Source of the DNA: Sphingomonas sp. CL5.1
GTDB taxonomy: Bacteria > Pseudomonadota > Alphaproteobacteria > Sphingomonadales > Sphingomonadaceae
Reading direction: 5' to 3'
Assembly (NCBI RefSeq): GCF_013344685.1
Contig: NZ_CP050137.1
Location: forward strand, 1,864,001 to 1,928,000
Length of the DNA: 64,000 nucleotides
In this document: positions 45,337-53,244 of the stretch, piece by piece
Numbering within the stretch: the stretch's first letter is position 1
How the letters are laid out: every line of letters begins with the position of its first letter
Translations under genes and position numbers: made by a program
Notes under the pieces: generated by a model
The model's input: the letters and a program-made list of their open reading frames with translations, nothing else
Told to the model about the DNA's origin: nothing
The model's database searches: none

Positions 45337-45828
45337 CTAGCCGATCGGCAGGGCGGTGGTCGATTTCAGTTCCGAAAGGGCGACGGTGGAATTGATCTCC
45401 TGCACGCCCGGCAATTTCGACAGATGGTCGAAGAAGAAGCGTTCGTAAGCCTCGATATCCTCGGTGACGATGCGCAGCATGAAATCGAAAACTCCCATCA
45501 GGACATAGGCTTCCAGCACCTCGGGAAAGGAGCGGATCGCCTGGGCGAACTCGTCGAGATGCGCGCGGCCGTGGGCGTTGAGCTTCACCTGCGCGAAGAT
45601 CTGCGCGTTCAGCCCGACCTTCCTGCGGTCGACGATCGCGACGCGGCGGACGATCACGCCTTCCTGCTCCAGCCGGTCGATACGCCGCCAGCATGGCGAG
45701 CTGGACAGGCCTACGCGCTCGGCGAGCTTCGCGGTCGATTGCCCGGCGTCGCGTTGCAGCTCGTTCAGGATCCTGCGCTCGAACGGATCGAGCGGGACGG
45801 GGGGGGTTTGTTCTGCATTGTTCGACAT
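45337..45828 (-). CDS. Lrp/AsnC-family transcriptional regulator
   Basis: A 163-residue regulator. It has an N-terminal HTH (about residues 14-60; LAERVGLSSSPCWRRIDRLEQEG) and a C-terminal RAM/ligand domain. The family senses amino acids such as Leu, Asp or Lys. It is divergent from the dehydrogenase-like gene at 45934, with direct repeats GAAAAATTCC in the 105-bp gap. It likely controls that gene. The ribosome binding site is weak. The ATG at 45828 is the only family-consistent start. Confidence 0.9.
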   Translation of the reverse strand: MSNNAEQTPPVPLDPFERRILNELQRDAGQSTAKLAERVGLSSSPCWRRIDRLEQEGVIVRRVAIVDRRKVGLNAQIFAQVKLNAHGRAHLDEFAQAIRSFPEVLEAYVLMGVFDFMLRIVTEDIEAYERFFFDHLSKLPGVQEINSTVALSELKSTTALPIG

Positions 45829-45874
45829 GATGGTGAAGTTTTTCCCGCTTTCGCTGTTTCTGGTCAAGATCGGT

Positions 45875-45920
45875 GAAAAATTCCCCTGGAAACGCGATAA
45901 ATTCGCTTTCGAAAAATTCC
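45875..45920. repeat. direct repeat GAAAAATTCC, possible Lrp operator
   Basis: GAAAAATTCC occurs at 45875-45884 and 45911-45920, 36 bp apart. A related inverted GGGAAAAACTTC lies opposite 45834-45845. The three AT-rich words fill the Lrp / dehydrogenase divergent promoter. The second copy ends just before the ribosome binding site GGTGGAGGTG. Confidence 0.5.
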
Positions 45921-45933
45921 GGTGGAGGTGATG

Positions 45934-46986
45934 ATGGCCAGGGCGGTTCATGCGATGGGAACCACGCCCGAGCATATCGTGCTGCTGGAGGATGACCGAT
46001 CCGGCCTGAAGGGCGTGATCGTGCTGCACTCGACGCAGCTTGGCCCCGCGCTTGGCGGTTGCCGCTTCCGGCGTTGCGACGATCTGGCGGCGATGCATGG
46101 CGAGGCGCTTCGGCTGGCGGAGGTCGCGACCAACAGGCACGCGATCGCCGGCCTGCCGCTGGGCGGGGGGCAGGCGGTGCTGGCCGTGCCGGAACGGCCG
46201 TTCGACCGCGCGCGGTTGTTCGAGGCGTTCGGCCGTGCGGTGGCGCGTTTCGGCGGGCGCTATCTCGCCATCGGCGGCCTTGGCATGACCGCCGATGACA
46301 TGGCATCGATGCGGCGCACGACGCAGCATGTCGTCGGGATCGCGGACGACGTGTCGCGATGGACCGCGCGCGGCGTGTTCCGGGCGATGGAAGCCGCCGC
46401 GCGGCAGCGGTTCGGCAAGCCGCTGCGGAATATTGTCGTCGCGGTGCACGGGCTGGGCGATGTCGGCGCGCATTTGTGCGGGTTGCTCCACGGCGCTGGC
46501 GCAAGGCTGATCGTTGCCGATCCTTGCGTGGAGGCGACCGCGACGATGGCGGCGCGCTACGGCGCGCGGGTGGTGGAGGGCGACGCGATCTTCCACGCGC
46601 CGGCCGATATCTTCGCGCCCTGCGCCGGCGGCGGCACGCTCGATCGCGACCGCATCGCTGGCCTGCGCGCGAAGCTCATCTGCGGCGCGGCGGACGGCGT
46701 GCTGGCGACGCCGGACGGCGGCGAGTTGCTGGCGGCGCGCGGGCTGCTGCTTGCGCCGGATCATGTCGTCAACGCGGGTGGCGCGATCGCGACCGCGGGC
46801 GAGTATTTCGGCTGGGATGCCGCGGCGGTCGAGGCGCGGGTGGACAGCATCGGCGACCTTTTCGCCGACTTGCTCCGCCACGCCGACGCACAGGGCATCA
46901 CGCTCGGGCAAGCCGCCGATTGTCTCGCCCGTCGCCGTATCGCCGAGGGTGCGGCGAGCCGGTCGCCGGTGGCCTACGCGCTGTGA
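45934..46986 (+). CDS. Leu/Glu/Phe/Val dehydrogenase-family protein lacking catalytic lysines
   Basis: A 350-residue member of the Leu-dehydrogenase branch. It has an N-terminal dimerisation domain (LGPALGGCRF) and a C-terminal Rossmann domain (VAVHGLGDVGAHL). In active enzymes the substrate loop is YKNAAAG...GGGK. Here it reads NRHAIAGLPLGGGQAVL, so the substrate-binding Lys is Arg and the catalytic Lys is Gln. The Asp of TADDM is kept. Normal oxidative deamination is therefore doubtful; a sensor or new reaction is possible. ATG 45934 follows GGAGGTG. It overlaps an ACT-domain gene by 4 bp. Confidence 0.85.
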   Translation: MARAVHAMGTTPEHIVLLEDDRSGLKGVIVLHSTQLGPALGGCRFRRCDDLAAMHGEALRLAEVATNRHAIAGLPLGGGQAVLAVPERPFDRARLFEAFGRAVARFGGRYLAIGGLGMTADDMASMRRTTQHVVGIADDVSRWTARGVFRAMEAAARQRFGKPLRNIVVAVHGLGDVGAHLCGLLHGAGARLIVADPCVEATATMAARYGARVVEGDAIFHAPADIFAPCAGGGTLDRDRIAGLRAKLICGAADGVLATPDGGELLAARGLLLAPDHVVNAGGAIATAGEYFGWDAAAVEARVDSIGDLFADLLRHADAQGITLGQAADCLARRRIAEGAASRSPVAYAL

Positions 46987-47222
46987 GCACCTTCCATCTC
47001 GAGCTGGCGCCCGACGCCGGCCTGCTTTGCCGCGTGATCGGTCTGATCGCGCAGCGCGACCTGGAGATCGAACGGATCGCCGCGCAGCCGGATCGCGCGG
47101 GGATGCTGCGTCTCAGCCTCGAAGTCCGGGATCTGGATGCATCTTCGGAATCGATCGTCGCGGCGAAGATGGCGCGGCTGGTCGGCGTGACGGCGCTGCG
47201 GATGGAGGCGGCGGCCGCCTGA
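46983..47222 (+). CDS. small ACT-domain protein
   Basis: A 79-residue protein starting at GTG 46983, overlapping the dehydrogenase-like stop (GTGA). The fold pattern FHLELAPDAGLLCRVIGLIAQRD resembles the acetolactate synthase small subunit (IlvM/IlvN) ACT domain that binds amino acids. Translational coupling suggests it is a regulatory partner of the dehydrogenase-like protein. No acetolactate synthase gene is nearby. Confidence 0.72.
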   Translation: MSTFHLELAPDAGLLCRVIGLIAQRDLEIERIAAQPDRAGMLRLSLEVRDLDASSESIVAAKMARLVGVTALRMEAAAA

Positions 47223-47232
47223 GCATCGCCCG

Positions 47233-48381
47233 TCAGGCCGGTTCCGACACGCCGTCCGCCGATGCGTCGTCCCCGTGCCGGATCAGGCGCGCCACGCCGA
47301 GCGTCAGCAGCGGGACGATATAAACGGCGAGCAGGGCATAGGCGAGGTAGCGATAGCCGCTGCCGATCAGCGCGATCAGCCCGATCCGGTCGGCGACGAA
47401 GATGCACAGGATGAGCAGCGCCGCCGCGATCCCGCCGCGCGCGCGATGGGATAGGTCGACCCCCCGGCGATGCCGCCACACCGCCGCCACGCGCTCGTTG
47501 ATAGCATGGACCGATCCGGTGCCGCTCTCCAGCAGCGCGGCGAAGATCATCGCCTGGAACAGCAGGTGGAAGACGGGAATGCGGAGCTGCTGGAGCAGGA
47601 AATCCGACGGCAGCGCGAGCGCGGCGATCCCGGGATAGAAAGCGACCATGCAGATGAAGAACAGCAGCGCCGGCAGCATCGCCATCGGCCCGGCGACGAC
47701 ACCGGCGATCACCGCGTCGCGCCGGCTGGTGAGATGCCGCATCACCGGCAGGATGACGACCGCGCCGACGACATTGTAGCTCGCATAGGTCAGCCCGCCC
47801 ATGGCCCATCCGGCGGTCGGCGCTGGGAGGGTGAAGGCATGCGCGATCCGGTCGCCGAAGCGCGTCAGCGCCAGCACGACGAACAGGGCGTAGACCCCGT
47901 AGAGCAGGAAGGTGACGTATTTGAAGAGGCGTTCCACCGAGGCGTTGCCGAAAGTGGCGACCAGCGCGATCGCGGCGGCCAGCGCGAGCGTGCCGACGAG
48001 CGGCGGCAGGCCGAGCGTCGCCGCGCCGATCGCGCCGGCGGCGGCGCCGAACACCGACAGGATCAGCACCACGAACAGCACATAGGCGACCTCGAACGCG
48101 ATCCAGAACGGGCCGAGCAGCTCCTGGAAGAAGCTGCGATAGTCATAGGTGCGCGTCGCGTGCGCGAAGGAGAATGTCACCGCGCAGACGAGGCTCCATA
48201 TCGCCATCGCCAGCAGGATCGCGGCCAGCCCGCCGACCGGCCCGCTCGGCAGGAAGAACTCCGCCAGTTCGCGCCCCGTCGCATAGCCGCCGCCGATCAC
48301 CACCGCCTTGAAGGCGAAGCCCGGCAGCAGGAAGCGTTGCAGCCAGGTCGATCGCGCGGGGATGGAGGCGGGCGCCGTCAT
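47233..48381 (-). CDS. YkvI-like APC-superfamily membrane transporter
   Basis: A 382-residue inner-membrane protein with about 10 predicted TM segments. It opens with LPGFAFKAVVIGGGYATGRELAEFF, the glycine-rich TM1 break of LeuT/APC-fold carriers as in YkvI-type proteins. Its ATG overlaps the DgcN stop by one base (TGATG at 48383-48379), so the two are translationally coupled. Transport of D-glutamate or another amino acid is a reasonable inference, not shown by the sequence. Confidence 0.75.
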   Translation of the reverse strand: MTAPASIPARSTWLQRFLLPGFAFKAVVIGGGYATGRELAEFFLPSGPVGGLAAILLAMAIWSLVCAVTFSFAHATRTYDYRSFFQELLGPFWIAFEVAYVLFVVLILSVFGAAAGAIGAATLGLPPLVGTLALAAAIALVATFGNASVERLFKYVTFLLYGVYALFVVLALTRFGDRIAHAFTLPAPTAGWAMGGLTYASYNVVGAVVILPVMRHLTSRRDAVIAGVVAGPMAMLPALLFFICMVAFYPGIAALALPSDFLLQQLRIPVFHLLFQAMIFAALLESGTGSVHAINERVAAVWRHRRGVDLSHRARGGIAAALLILCIFVADRIGLIALIGSGYRYLAYALLAVYIVPLLTLGVARLIRHGDDASADGVSEPA

Positions 48382-49424
48382 CAGGCGAGACAGGCGTCGA
48401 CCAGCCGATCGAACAGCGGCCCGCGTCGCATCGGATCTGCGACCGGCAGGCCGAGACGGCGGCTCTCCTGCTCCATCAGCGCCTCCGCTTCCGCCGCCGG
48501 AAGGTGCGAGGTGTTGAAAGCGACGCCGCCGCAGCGGATCGACGGATTCGTCCGCCGCCCGAGCGCCAGTGTGAGCGAGACCACTTCCTCGACGCTCGGC
48601 ACTTCATAACCGGGGGCGCCGAGCACTTCCCGCCGCCCCGGTTCGTGGCACACCACGACCACGTCGGGCTGGCTGCCGTGCAGCAGGCCGAGCGAGACGG
48701 CGGCATAAGCGGGATGCAGCAACGATCCCTGGCCCTCGATCACGTCCCAATGGTCGGGGGCGGCGTCGGGCGAGAGGATCTCGGCCGCGCCCGCCTCGAA
48801 ATCCGAGACGACCGCGTCCATCGGCATTCCTCCTCCGGCGATCATGATCCCGGTTTGCCCGGTCGCGCGGAAATCGCAATCAATTCCGCGCGCCGAAAAG
48901 GCGTCGGCCAGCGCAAGCGCCGTATATTTCTTGCCGAGCGCGCAATCGGTGCCGACGGTCAGCAGGCGGAGGCCGGCACGCTTGCGCCCGCTGGCGATGG
49001 GGATGTCGGCGGGCGGCACGCGCACATCGATCAGCCGCCGGCCGTGGCGCACGGCCGCCTCGGCGAGGCCGGGGACGTCGGCCAGGCGGACATGCATCCC
49101 GCTGATGATATCCAGCCCGGCGGCCAGCGCCCCGACCAGCGAGGCGCGCCAGCTTTCCGGGATGAAGCCGCCGCGATTGGCGACCGCGATCACCAGCGCG
49201 CGCGCGCCCGCCGCCGCCGCCTCGGCCGGCGTCATACGCGTCAGCCCGATCCGCACCGCGTCTTCCGTCACCGCGCACTCGCCGACGCATTTGTCCCCGG
49301 CCCAGTCGCGCAGGCCGAACGCCGTCTTGGCATAGCCCGGCTCGGCCACGTCGCCGACGAACAGCAGATAGGGTGTCGGCAGCGCAAGCGAGCTTGCCGC
49401 CGGCGACGGCGCGGCATCGGTCAT
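48381..49424 (-). CDS. dgcN: DUF1611 protein, D-glutamate N-acetyltransferase DgcN
   Basis: A 347-residue DUF1611 protein with a P-loop GTDCALGKKYTALALA, the conserved FRATGQTGIMIAGGG and DHWDVIEGQGSL segments, and SGMHVRLAD in the N-terminal domain. DUF1611 proteins named DgcN acetylate D-glutamate to N-acetyl-D-glutamate with acetyl-CoA in the D-Glu catabolic pathway of marine bacteria. The partner racemase DgcA is normally adjacent; here the candidate is 6.5 kb away (55894-56904). ATG 49424 gives family length; a 75-bp upstream extension to 49499 is possible. Confidence 0.85.
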   Translation of the reverse strand: MTDAAPSPAASSLALPTPYLLFVGDVAEPGYAKTAFGLRDWAGDKCVGECAVTEDAVRIGLTRMTPAEAAAAGARALVIAVANRGGFIPESWRASLVGALAAGLDIISGMHVRLADVPGLAEAAVRHGRRLIDVRVPPADIPIASGRKRAGLRLLTVGTDCALGKKYTALALADAFSARGIDCDFRATGQTGIMIAGGGMPMDAVVSDFEAGAAEILSPDAAPDHWDVIEGQGSLLHPAYAAVSLGLLHGSQPDVVVVCHEPGRREVLGAPGYEVPSVEEVVSLTLALGRRTNPSIRCGGVAFNTSHLPAAEAEALMEQESRRLGLPVADPMRRGPLFDRLVDACLA

Positions 49425-49503
49425 GGGATGTGGAACTCCGTGTATCGCTTCGCCGGTAGGGGCGGGAGAGAGGGGGTGCGGCGCCTCGGCGTGGTCCATC
49501 GCG

Positions 49504-49698
49504 TCAGGCCTGTGCCGCGACGATCGGCGGCGGCACCGCCGATGGATGGGCCTTGTCGCGGCGGAAGATGTGGCTGAACGCGACGGCGGACTGCGCGGTG
49601 GCGCTTTCCCGCGCGGCGAGCGGCGTCCATGCGATCGGGTAGGCCGATGCTGCGGCCAGCGCGGGCGGCGTGATTTTCGAGGCGCTGGGCAATCGCAT
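49504..49698 (-). CDS. small ORF in the dgcN leader
   Basis: A 64-codon frame with ATG at 49698 and a good ribosome binding site (CGGAGCCGAC) just before it. It lies between operator site G and dgcN. The protein (MRLPSASKITPPALAAASAY...) has no motif I recognise. It may be a leader peptide, a degraded gene or chance. The rest of the 496-bp gap 49425-49920 holds site G and the remnant at 49841. Confidence 0.3.
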   Translation of the reverse strand: MRLPSASKITPPALAAASAYPIAWTPLAARESATAQSAVAFSHIFRRDKAHPSAVPPPIVAAQA

Positions 49699-49763
49699 GT
49701 CGGCTCCGTTGCTTGATCCGGCGCGCAGCCTATCAGGATCAGGAAGTTTCCGTCTAGAGAATA

Positions 49764-49780
49764 TTGCGCTTAATGGGATT
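49764..49780 (-). promoter_or_regulatory. island operator copy (site G) before dgcN
   Basis: On the minus strand AATCCCATTAAGCGCAA matches the downstream operator copy at 30414-30430 (TCCCATTAAG core) and is followed by AATATTC. A poorer copy (TTTGTCAATCGGGATCG, 49800-49784) lies 20 bp upstream with TTTAAT between, repeating the two-copy geometry of sites A and E. Confidence 0.5.
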
Positions 49781-49840
49781 AAACGATCCCGATTGACAAA
49801 GCGGTGTCGATCGGGCCTGCTCATGGTGGAGGATCGACCG

Positions 49841-49912
49841 ATGATACCCTCGACCAGCCTTCGCATCGCCGCGCTCGCCCTGCTCGCCGGCGCAGGCAAG
49901 GCGCCGGATTAG
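49841..49912 (+). pseudogene. orphan signal-peptide-like start of a lost secreted protein
   Basis: ATG at 49841 behind a strong GGTGGAGGATCG opens MIPSTSLRIAALALLAGAGK, then stops after 23 codons and runs into the end of the convergent aminotransferase gene. The basic-hydrophobic pattern is that of an export signal without its mature protein. It lies directly downstream of site G on the other strand. A truncated gene is the simplest reading. Confidence 0.35.
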
Positions 49913-49920
49913 GACTGGTC

Positions 49921-51171
49921 CTAGCTTCCGCGAAGCGCCGTCAGGATCGCGTCGAGCGCCTGCACCGTCCGGTCGATCTCCGCGACGGTGTTGTAATGGC
50001 ACAGCCCGAGCCGCAGCAGCCCGCCGCGCTCGGTTAGGTCGAGGCGCTCGATCGTCTCGACGGCGTAGAAATGTCCCGCCCAACTGTAGATACCCCGTTC
50101 GCCCAGCGCGGCGGACACGTCCTGCGGCGACGCGCTGGCGAAGGTCATGCCGAAGGTCGGCACGCGCCCCTCGGTGGAGGGTGGGCCGTGGAGCGTCACG
50201 CCCGGCAGGATACGCAGGCCGTCGAGCAGGCGCTGCGAGAGCGTCCGCTCGTAATCGGCGCAGCCCGCCATCGCCGCGCGCAGCCGCTCCCGCCGGCCCG
50301 CCGCCTCGGGAGACAGCAGCGTGCCAAGGGCAGCGAGATAGTCGATCGTGCCGAGCACCCCGGCCTGCGCCTCGAACGAGGGCGTGCCGGTCTCGAACCG
50401 CCGCGCGCCGTCGTTGCCGGCCGGGCGCACCTTATAGGCGGCGAGCCGCTCCATCACCTCGGCGCGGCCCCATAATATGCCCTGGTGCGGGCCGAAGAAC
50501 TTATAGGGCGAACAGACCAGCAGGTCGCAGCCAAGCCGCGCCACGTCGGTCGCGACGTGCGGGACGGACTGCACCGCATCGACGAACAGCAGCGCCGGCG
50601 AATGCGCCTTCACGATCGCCGCGATCGCGGGGACATCGTTGAGCGTGCCGATCGCGTTGCTCGCGCCGCCGACCGCCACCAGCCGCGTCCGCGCGCCGAG
50701 CAGCCCCGGCAGCGCGGCGAGGTCGAGCGTGCCGGTGGCAGGATCGAAATCCAGCCAGCGCACCGTCATGCCGCGATCCCGCGCCACCAGCAGCCATGGC
50801 GAGACATTGGCGTCATGGTCGAGCCGCGTCACGACCAGCTCGTCCCCCGCGCCCCAATCGGCGGCCAGCGCGCGCGACACCGCGAAGGTGAGCGAGGTCA
50901 TGTTCGGCCCGAAGGCGATTTCCCGCGCGTCGGCGCCGAGCAGGTCGGCGATCGCCTCGTGCGCGGCGGCGCTCAGCGCCCCGGTGTCGCGCGAGACGGG
51001 GAAGGCGCCGCCGACATTGGCGGTCCCCCGCTCCAGATGGCGCGTCATCGCGCGGATCGCATGGACGCAGACCTGCGTCCCACCCGGACCGTCGAGATAG
51101 ATGCGGCGCCCGGCTTCGGGATAGTCCAGCGAGGGGAAGGAGCCGCGGACAAAATCGATCGGGAAGGGCAT
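49921..51171 (-). CDS. class V aminotransferase-fold (cysteine desulfurase/isopenicillin-N epimerase-like) PLP enzyme
   Basis: A 416-residue fold-type I PLP enzyme. The PLP Lys is in CSPYKFFGPHQG, the PLP-pyridine Asp in FVDAVQSVPH and the His stack in TRLDHDANVSPW. It belongs to the VC1184-like branch near SufS/NifS and isopenicillin-N epimerase (CefD). No Cys loop typical of desulfurases is evident, so an amino-acid epimerase, lyase or desulfurase role stays open. It is divergent from the CocE-type hydrolase at 51336, and in a peptide island may process an unusual amino acid. Confidence 0.85.
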   Translation of the reverse strand: MPFPIDFVRGSFPSLDYPEAGRRIYLDGPGGTQVCVHAIRAMTRHLERGTANVGGAFPVSRDTGALSAAAHEAIADLLGADAREIAFGPNMTSLTFAVSRALAADWGAGDELVVTRLDHDANVSPWLLVARDRGMTVRWLDFDPATGTLDLAALPGLLGARTRLVAVGGASNAIGTLNDVPAIAAIVKAHSPALLFVDAVQSVPHVATDVARLGCDLLVCSPYKFFGPHQGILWGRAEVMERLAAYKVRPAGNDGARRFETGTPSFEAQAGVLGTIDYLAALGTLLSPEAAGRRERLRAAMAGCADYERTLSQRLLDGLRILPGVTLHGPPSTEGRVPTFGMTFASASPQDVSAALGERGIYSWAGHFYAVETIERLDLTERGGLLRLGLCHYNTVAEIDRTVQALDAILTALRGS

Positions 51172-51248
51172 CGCTCGTCACTCCGCGCGGGGTTTCCGAA
51201 CGACTAGCCGCCGCGCCGGGCGGCGACAATATGGTTTTCCTATCGCGC

Positions 51249-51277
51249 TTGACGTGTCCCAATCAGGACAATAGCCT
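51249..51277 (+). promoter_or_regulatory. promoter with operator in the spacer (site F), CocE-type hydrolase
   Basis: -35 TTGACG (51249-51254), a 17-bp spacer TGTCCCAATCAGGACAA (51255-51271) and -10 TAGCCT (51272-51277). The spacer contains the perfect dyad TGTCC-N6-GGACA. A protein bound here would block RNA polymerase. It is nearly identical to site D. Confidence 0.78.
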
Positions 51278-51335
51278 TTCGCTCGAAAGCAGGATGCGGC
51301 GGCGGGTCCGCTCGATCCACAGGGGAGCCTTTCGC

Positions 51336-53222
51336 ATGAAGCGCCTGATGCCGGGCTTGCTCGCCGCCGTCCTTTGCGCCCAGCCGGTGATGGCGCGGGA
51401 CGAGCTTGCCGTTTACTCGCCCGATGCGCTCGACCGCGCGCTGGCCGGGGCCGCCGATGCGCGGCTCGCCGTGCTGGTGCCGATGCGTGACGGCGTGGGG
51501 CTGTCGACCGACATCTACACGCCGAAAAGCGGCAGCGGCGGGAAGTTCCCGGTGATCCTGTGGAAAACGCCTTACAACGAACACAAGCTGCGCGGATCGA
51601 CGCTGCGCTACGCGATCGAGGCGACGCGGCGCGGCTATGTCTTCATCATGCAGAACGAGCGCGGCCGCTATTTCTCCGAAGGTAAATACGAAATCCTCGG
51701 CCGGCCGCAGACCGACGGATACGACACGCTGAGCTGGATCGCGGCGCAGCCGTGGTCGAACGGCAAGGTCGGGACGCTCGGCTGCTCCTCCTCGGCGGAA
51801 TGGCAGCTCGCGCTCGCCGCGATGCATCATCCCGCCCATGCGGCGATGGTGCCGATGTCGGCGGGGGCGGGGATCGGCAAGGTGGGCCGCTTCCAGGAGC
51901 AGGGGAACTGGTACACCGGCGGCGTGCCGCGCACCCTGTTCGCGCCGTGGATGTATGCGGTCGACAATCCGCTGCGCGCCGAGCTGCCCAAGGGGCTGGA
52001 CGAGAAGACGCGCGCATATATCGAGCAATATAACGACCTCAATGCGAAGAAGCCGGCGGTCGACTGGACCGTGCACATGCAGCGACTGCCCTATGATTCG
52101 ATGATGAGCAGCCTCGGCGAGCCGCCCGCGACCTTCGATTCCCTCGTCCATCGCGCGCCGGCCGATCCGGCATGGCGGACGGGCGGGCTGTATCACGACG
52201 ACATGGGCTGGGGCGTCCCGGCCCTGTGGTTCAACGCCTGGTATGACGTGTCGATCGGCCCGAACCTGGAGCTTTACAACCATGCCCGCAAGGTGGGCGC
52301 GGATGAGGCCGTGCGCGCCAACCAATATGCCGTCATCGCGCCGGGCACGCATTGCAGCTACGGGCGGCTCGGCCCGAACATGAAGGTCGGCGATCGCGAC
52401 ATGGGCGACGCGAGCTTCGATACCGATGGCGCCGTGTTCGGCTGGTTCGACCGCTGGCTGAAGGGGGACAGGAACGCCTTCGCCGCGAGCACGCCGCACA
52501 TCCGCTATTATCTGATGGGCGCGAACAGGTGGATGGCGTCGGAGCAATGGCCGCCGGCGGGCGTCACCATGCGGCGGCTGTATCTGCGCAGCGGCGGCCA
52601 CGCCAACGGGCTGGATGGCGACGGGCGGCTCGACGCAGCCGCGCCGCCCGCCGGCGAGGCGGCTGACCGCTATCGCTACGACCCGATGAACCCGGTGCCG
52701 ACGCGCGGCGGCGCGGATTGCTGCAACGGCGGGCTGGTGCAGCCCGGCGTGTTCGATCAGCGCCCGGTGGAGGCGCGCGGCGACGTGCTGGTCTATACCA
52801 GCGATCCGCTCGACAGGCCGGTTAACGTGGTCGGCTTCGTCGATGCGGTGCTGAAGGTGTCGTCAAGCGCGAAGGACACCGATTTCGCGGTCAAGCTGGT
52901 CGATGTCGCGCCGGACGGCACGGCATGGATCATCGCCGACACGATCCTGCGCGCGCGCTATCGCGACGGCTTCGACCAGCCGGCGCCGATGGAGCCGGGG
53001 CGCACCTACACCATCCGCCCGACGCCGATGACGACCGCGATCCAGTTCGGCGTGGGCCACCGCATCCGCGTCGAGGTGACCTCGTCCGACTTCCCCAAGT
53101 TCGAGCGCAACCTCAACACCGGCGGCCCGAACGAAAGCGAGAAGCTGGGCGTGGTCGCGGACAATGTCGTGCGTCACGCGGGCGAGGACGCATCGTTCAT
53201 CGACCTGCCGGTGATGCGCTGA
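51336..53222 (+). CDS. secreted CocE/NonD-family alpha/beta hydrolase (X-Pro dipeptidyl-peptidase-like)
   Basis: A 628-residue exported hydrolase (signal peptide to MARDE, about residue 20). The N-terminal alpha/beta-hydrolase domain has nucleophile Ser151 in LGCSSSAEW (the usual GxSYxG is altered), Asp in NAWYDVS and His in PGTHCSYG. A C-terminal jelly-roll (X-Pro dipeptidyl-peptidase C domain, about 400-625) follows. Relatives include X-Pro dipeptidyl aminopeptidases, alpha-amino-acid ester hydrolases and glutaryl acylases. GGGGAG sets the ATG at 51336. Site F is its promoter. Confidence 0.9.
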   Translation: MKRLMPGLLAAVLCAQPVMARDELAVYSPDALDRALAGAADARLAVLVPMRDGVGLSTDIYTPKSGSGGKFPVILWKTPYNEHKLRGSTLRYAIEATRRGYVFIMQNERGRYFSEGKYEILGRPQTDGYDTLSWIAAQPWSNGKVGTLGCSSSAEWQLALAAMHHPAHAAMVPMSAGAGIGKVGRFQEQGNWYTGGVPRTLFAPWMYAVDNPLRAELPKGLDEKTRAYIEQYNDLNAKKPAVDWTVHMQRLPYDSMMSSLGEPPATFDSLVHRAPADPAWRTGGLYHDDMGWGVPALWFNAWYDVSIGPNLELYNHARKVGADEAVRANQYAVIAPGTHCSYGRLGPNMKVGDRDMGDASFDTDGAVFGWFDRWLKGDRNAFAASTPHIRYYLMGANRWMASEQWPPAGVTMRRLYLRSGGHANGLDGDGRLDAAAPPAGEAADRYRYDPMNPVPTRGGADCCNGGLVQPGVFDQRPVEARGDVLVYTSDPLDRPVNVVGFVDAVLKVSSSAKDTDFAVKLVDVAPDGTAWIIADTILRARYRDGFDQPAPMEPGRTYTIRPTPMTTAIQFGVGHRIRVEVTSSDFPKFERNLNTGGPNESEKLGVVADNVVRHAGEDASFIDLPVMR

Positions 53223-53244
53223 TCCGGCGCGGTGCGCCGGCCCG

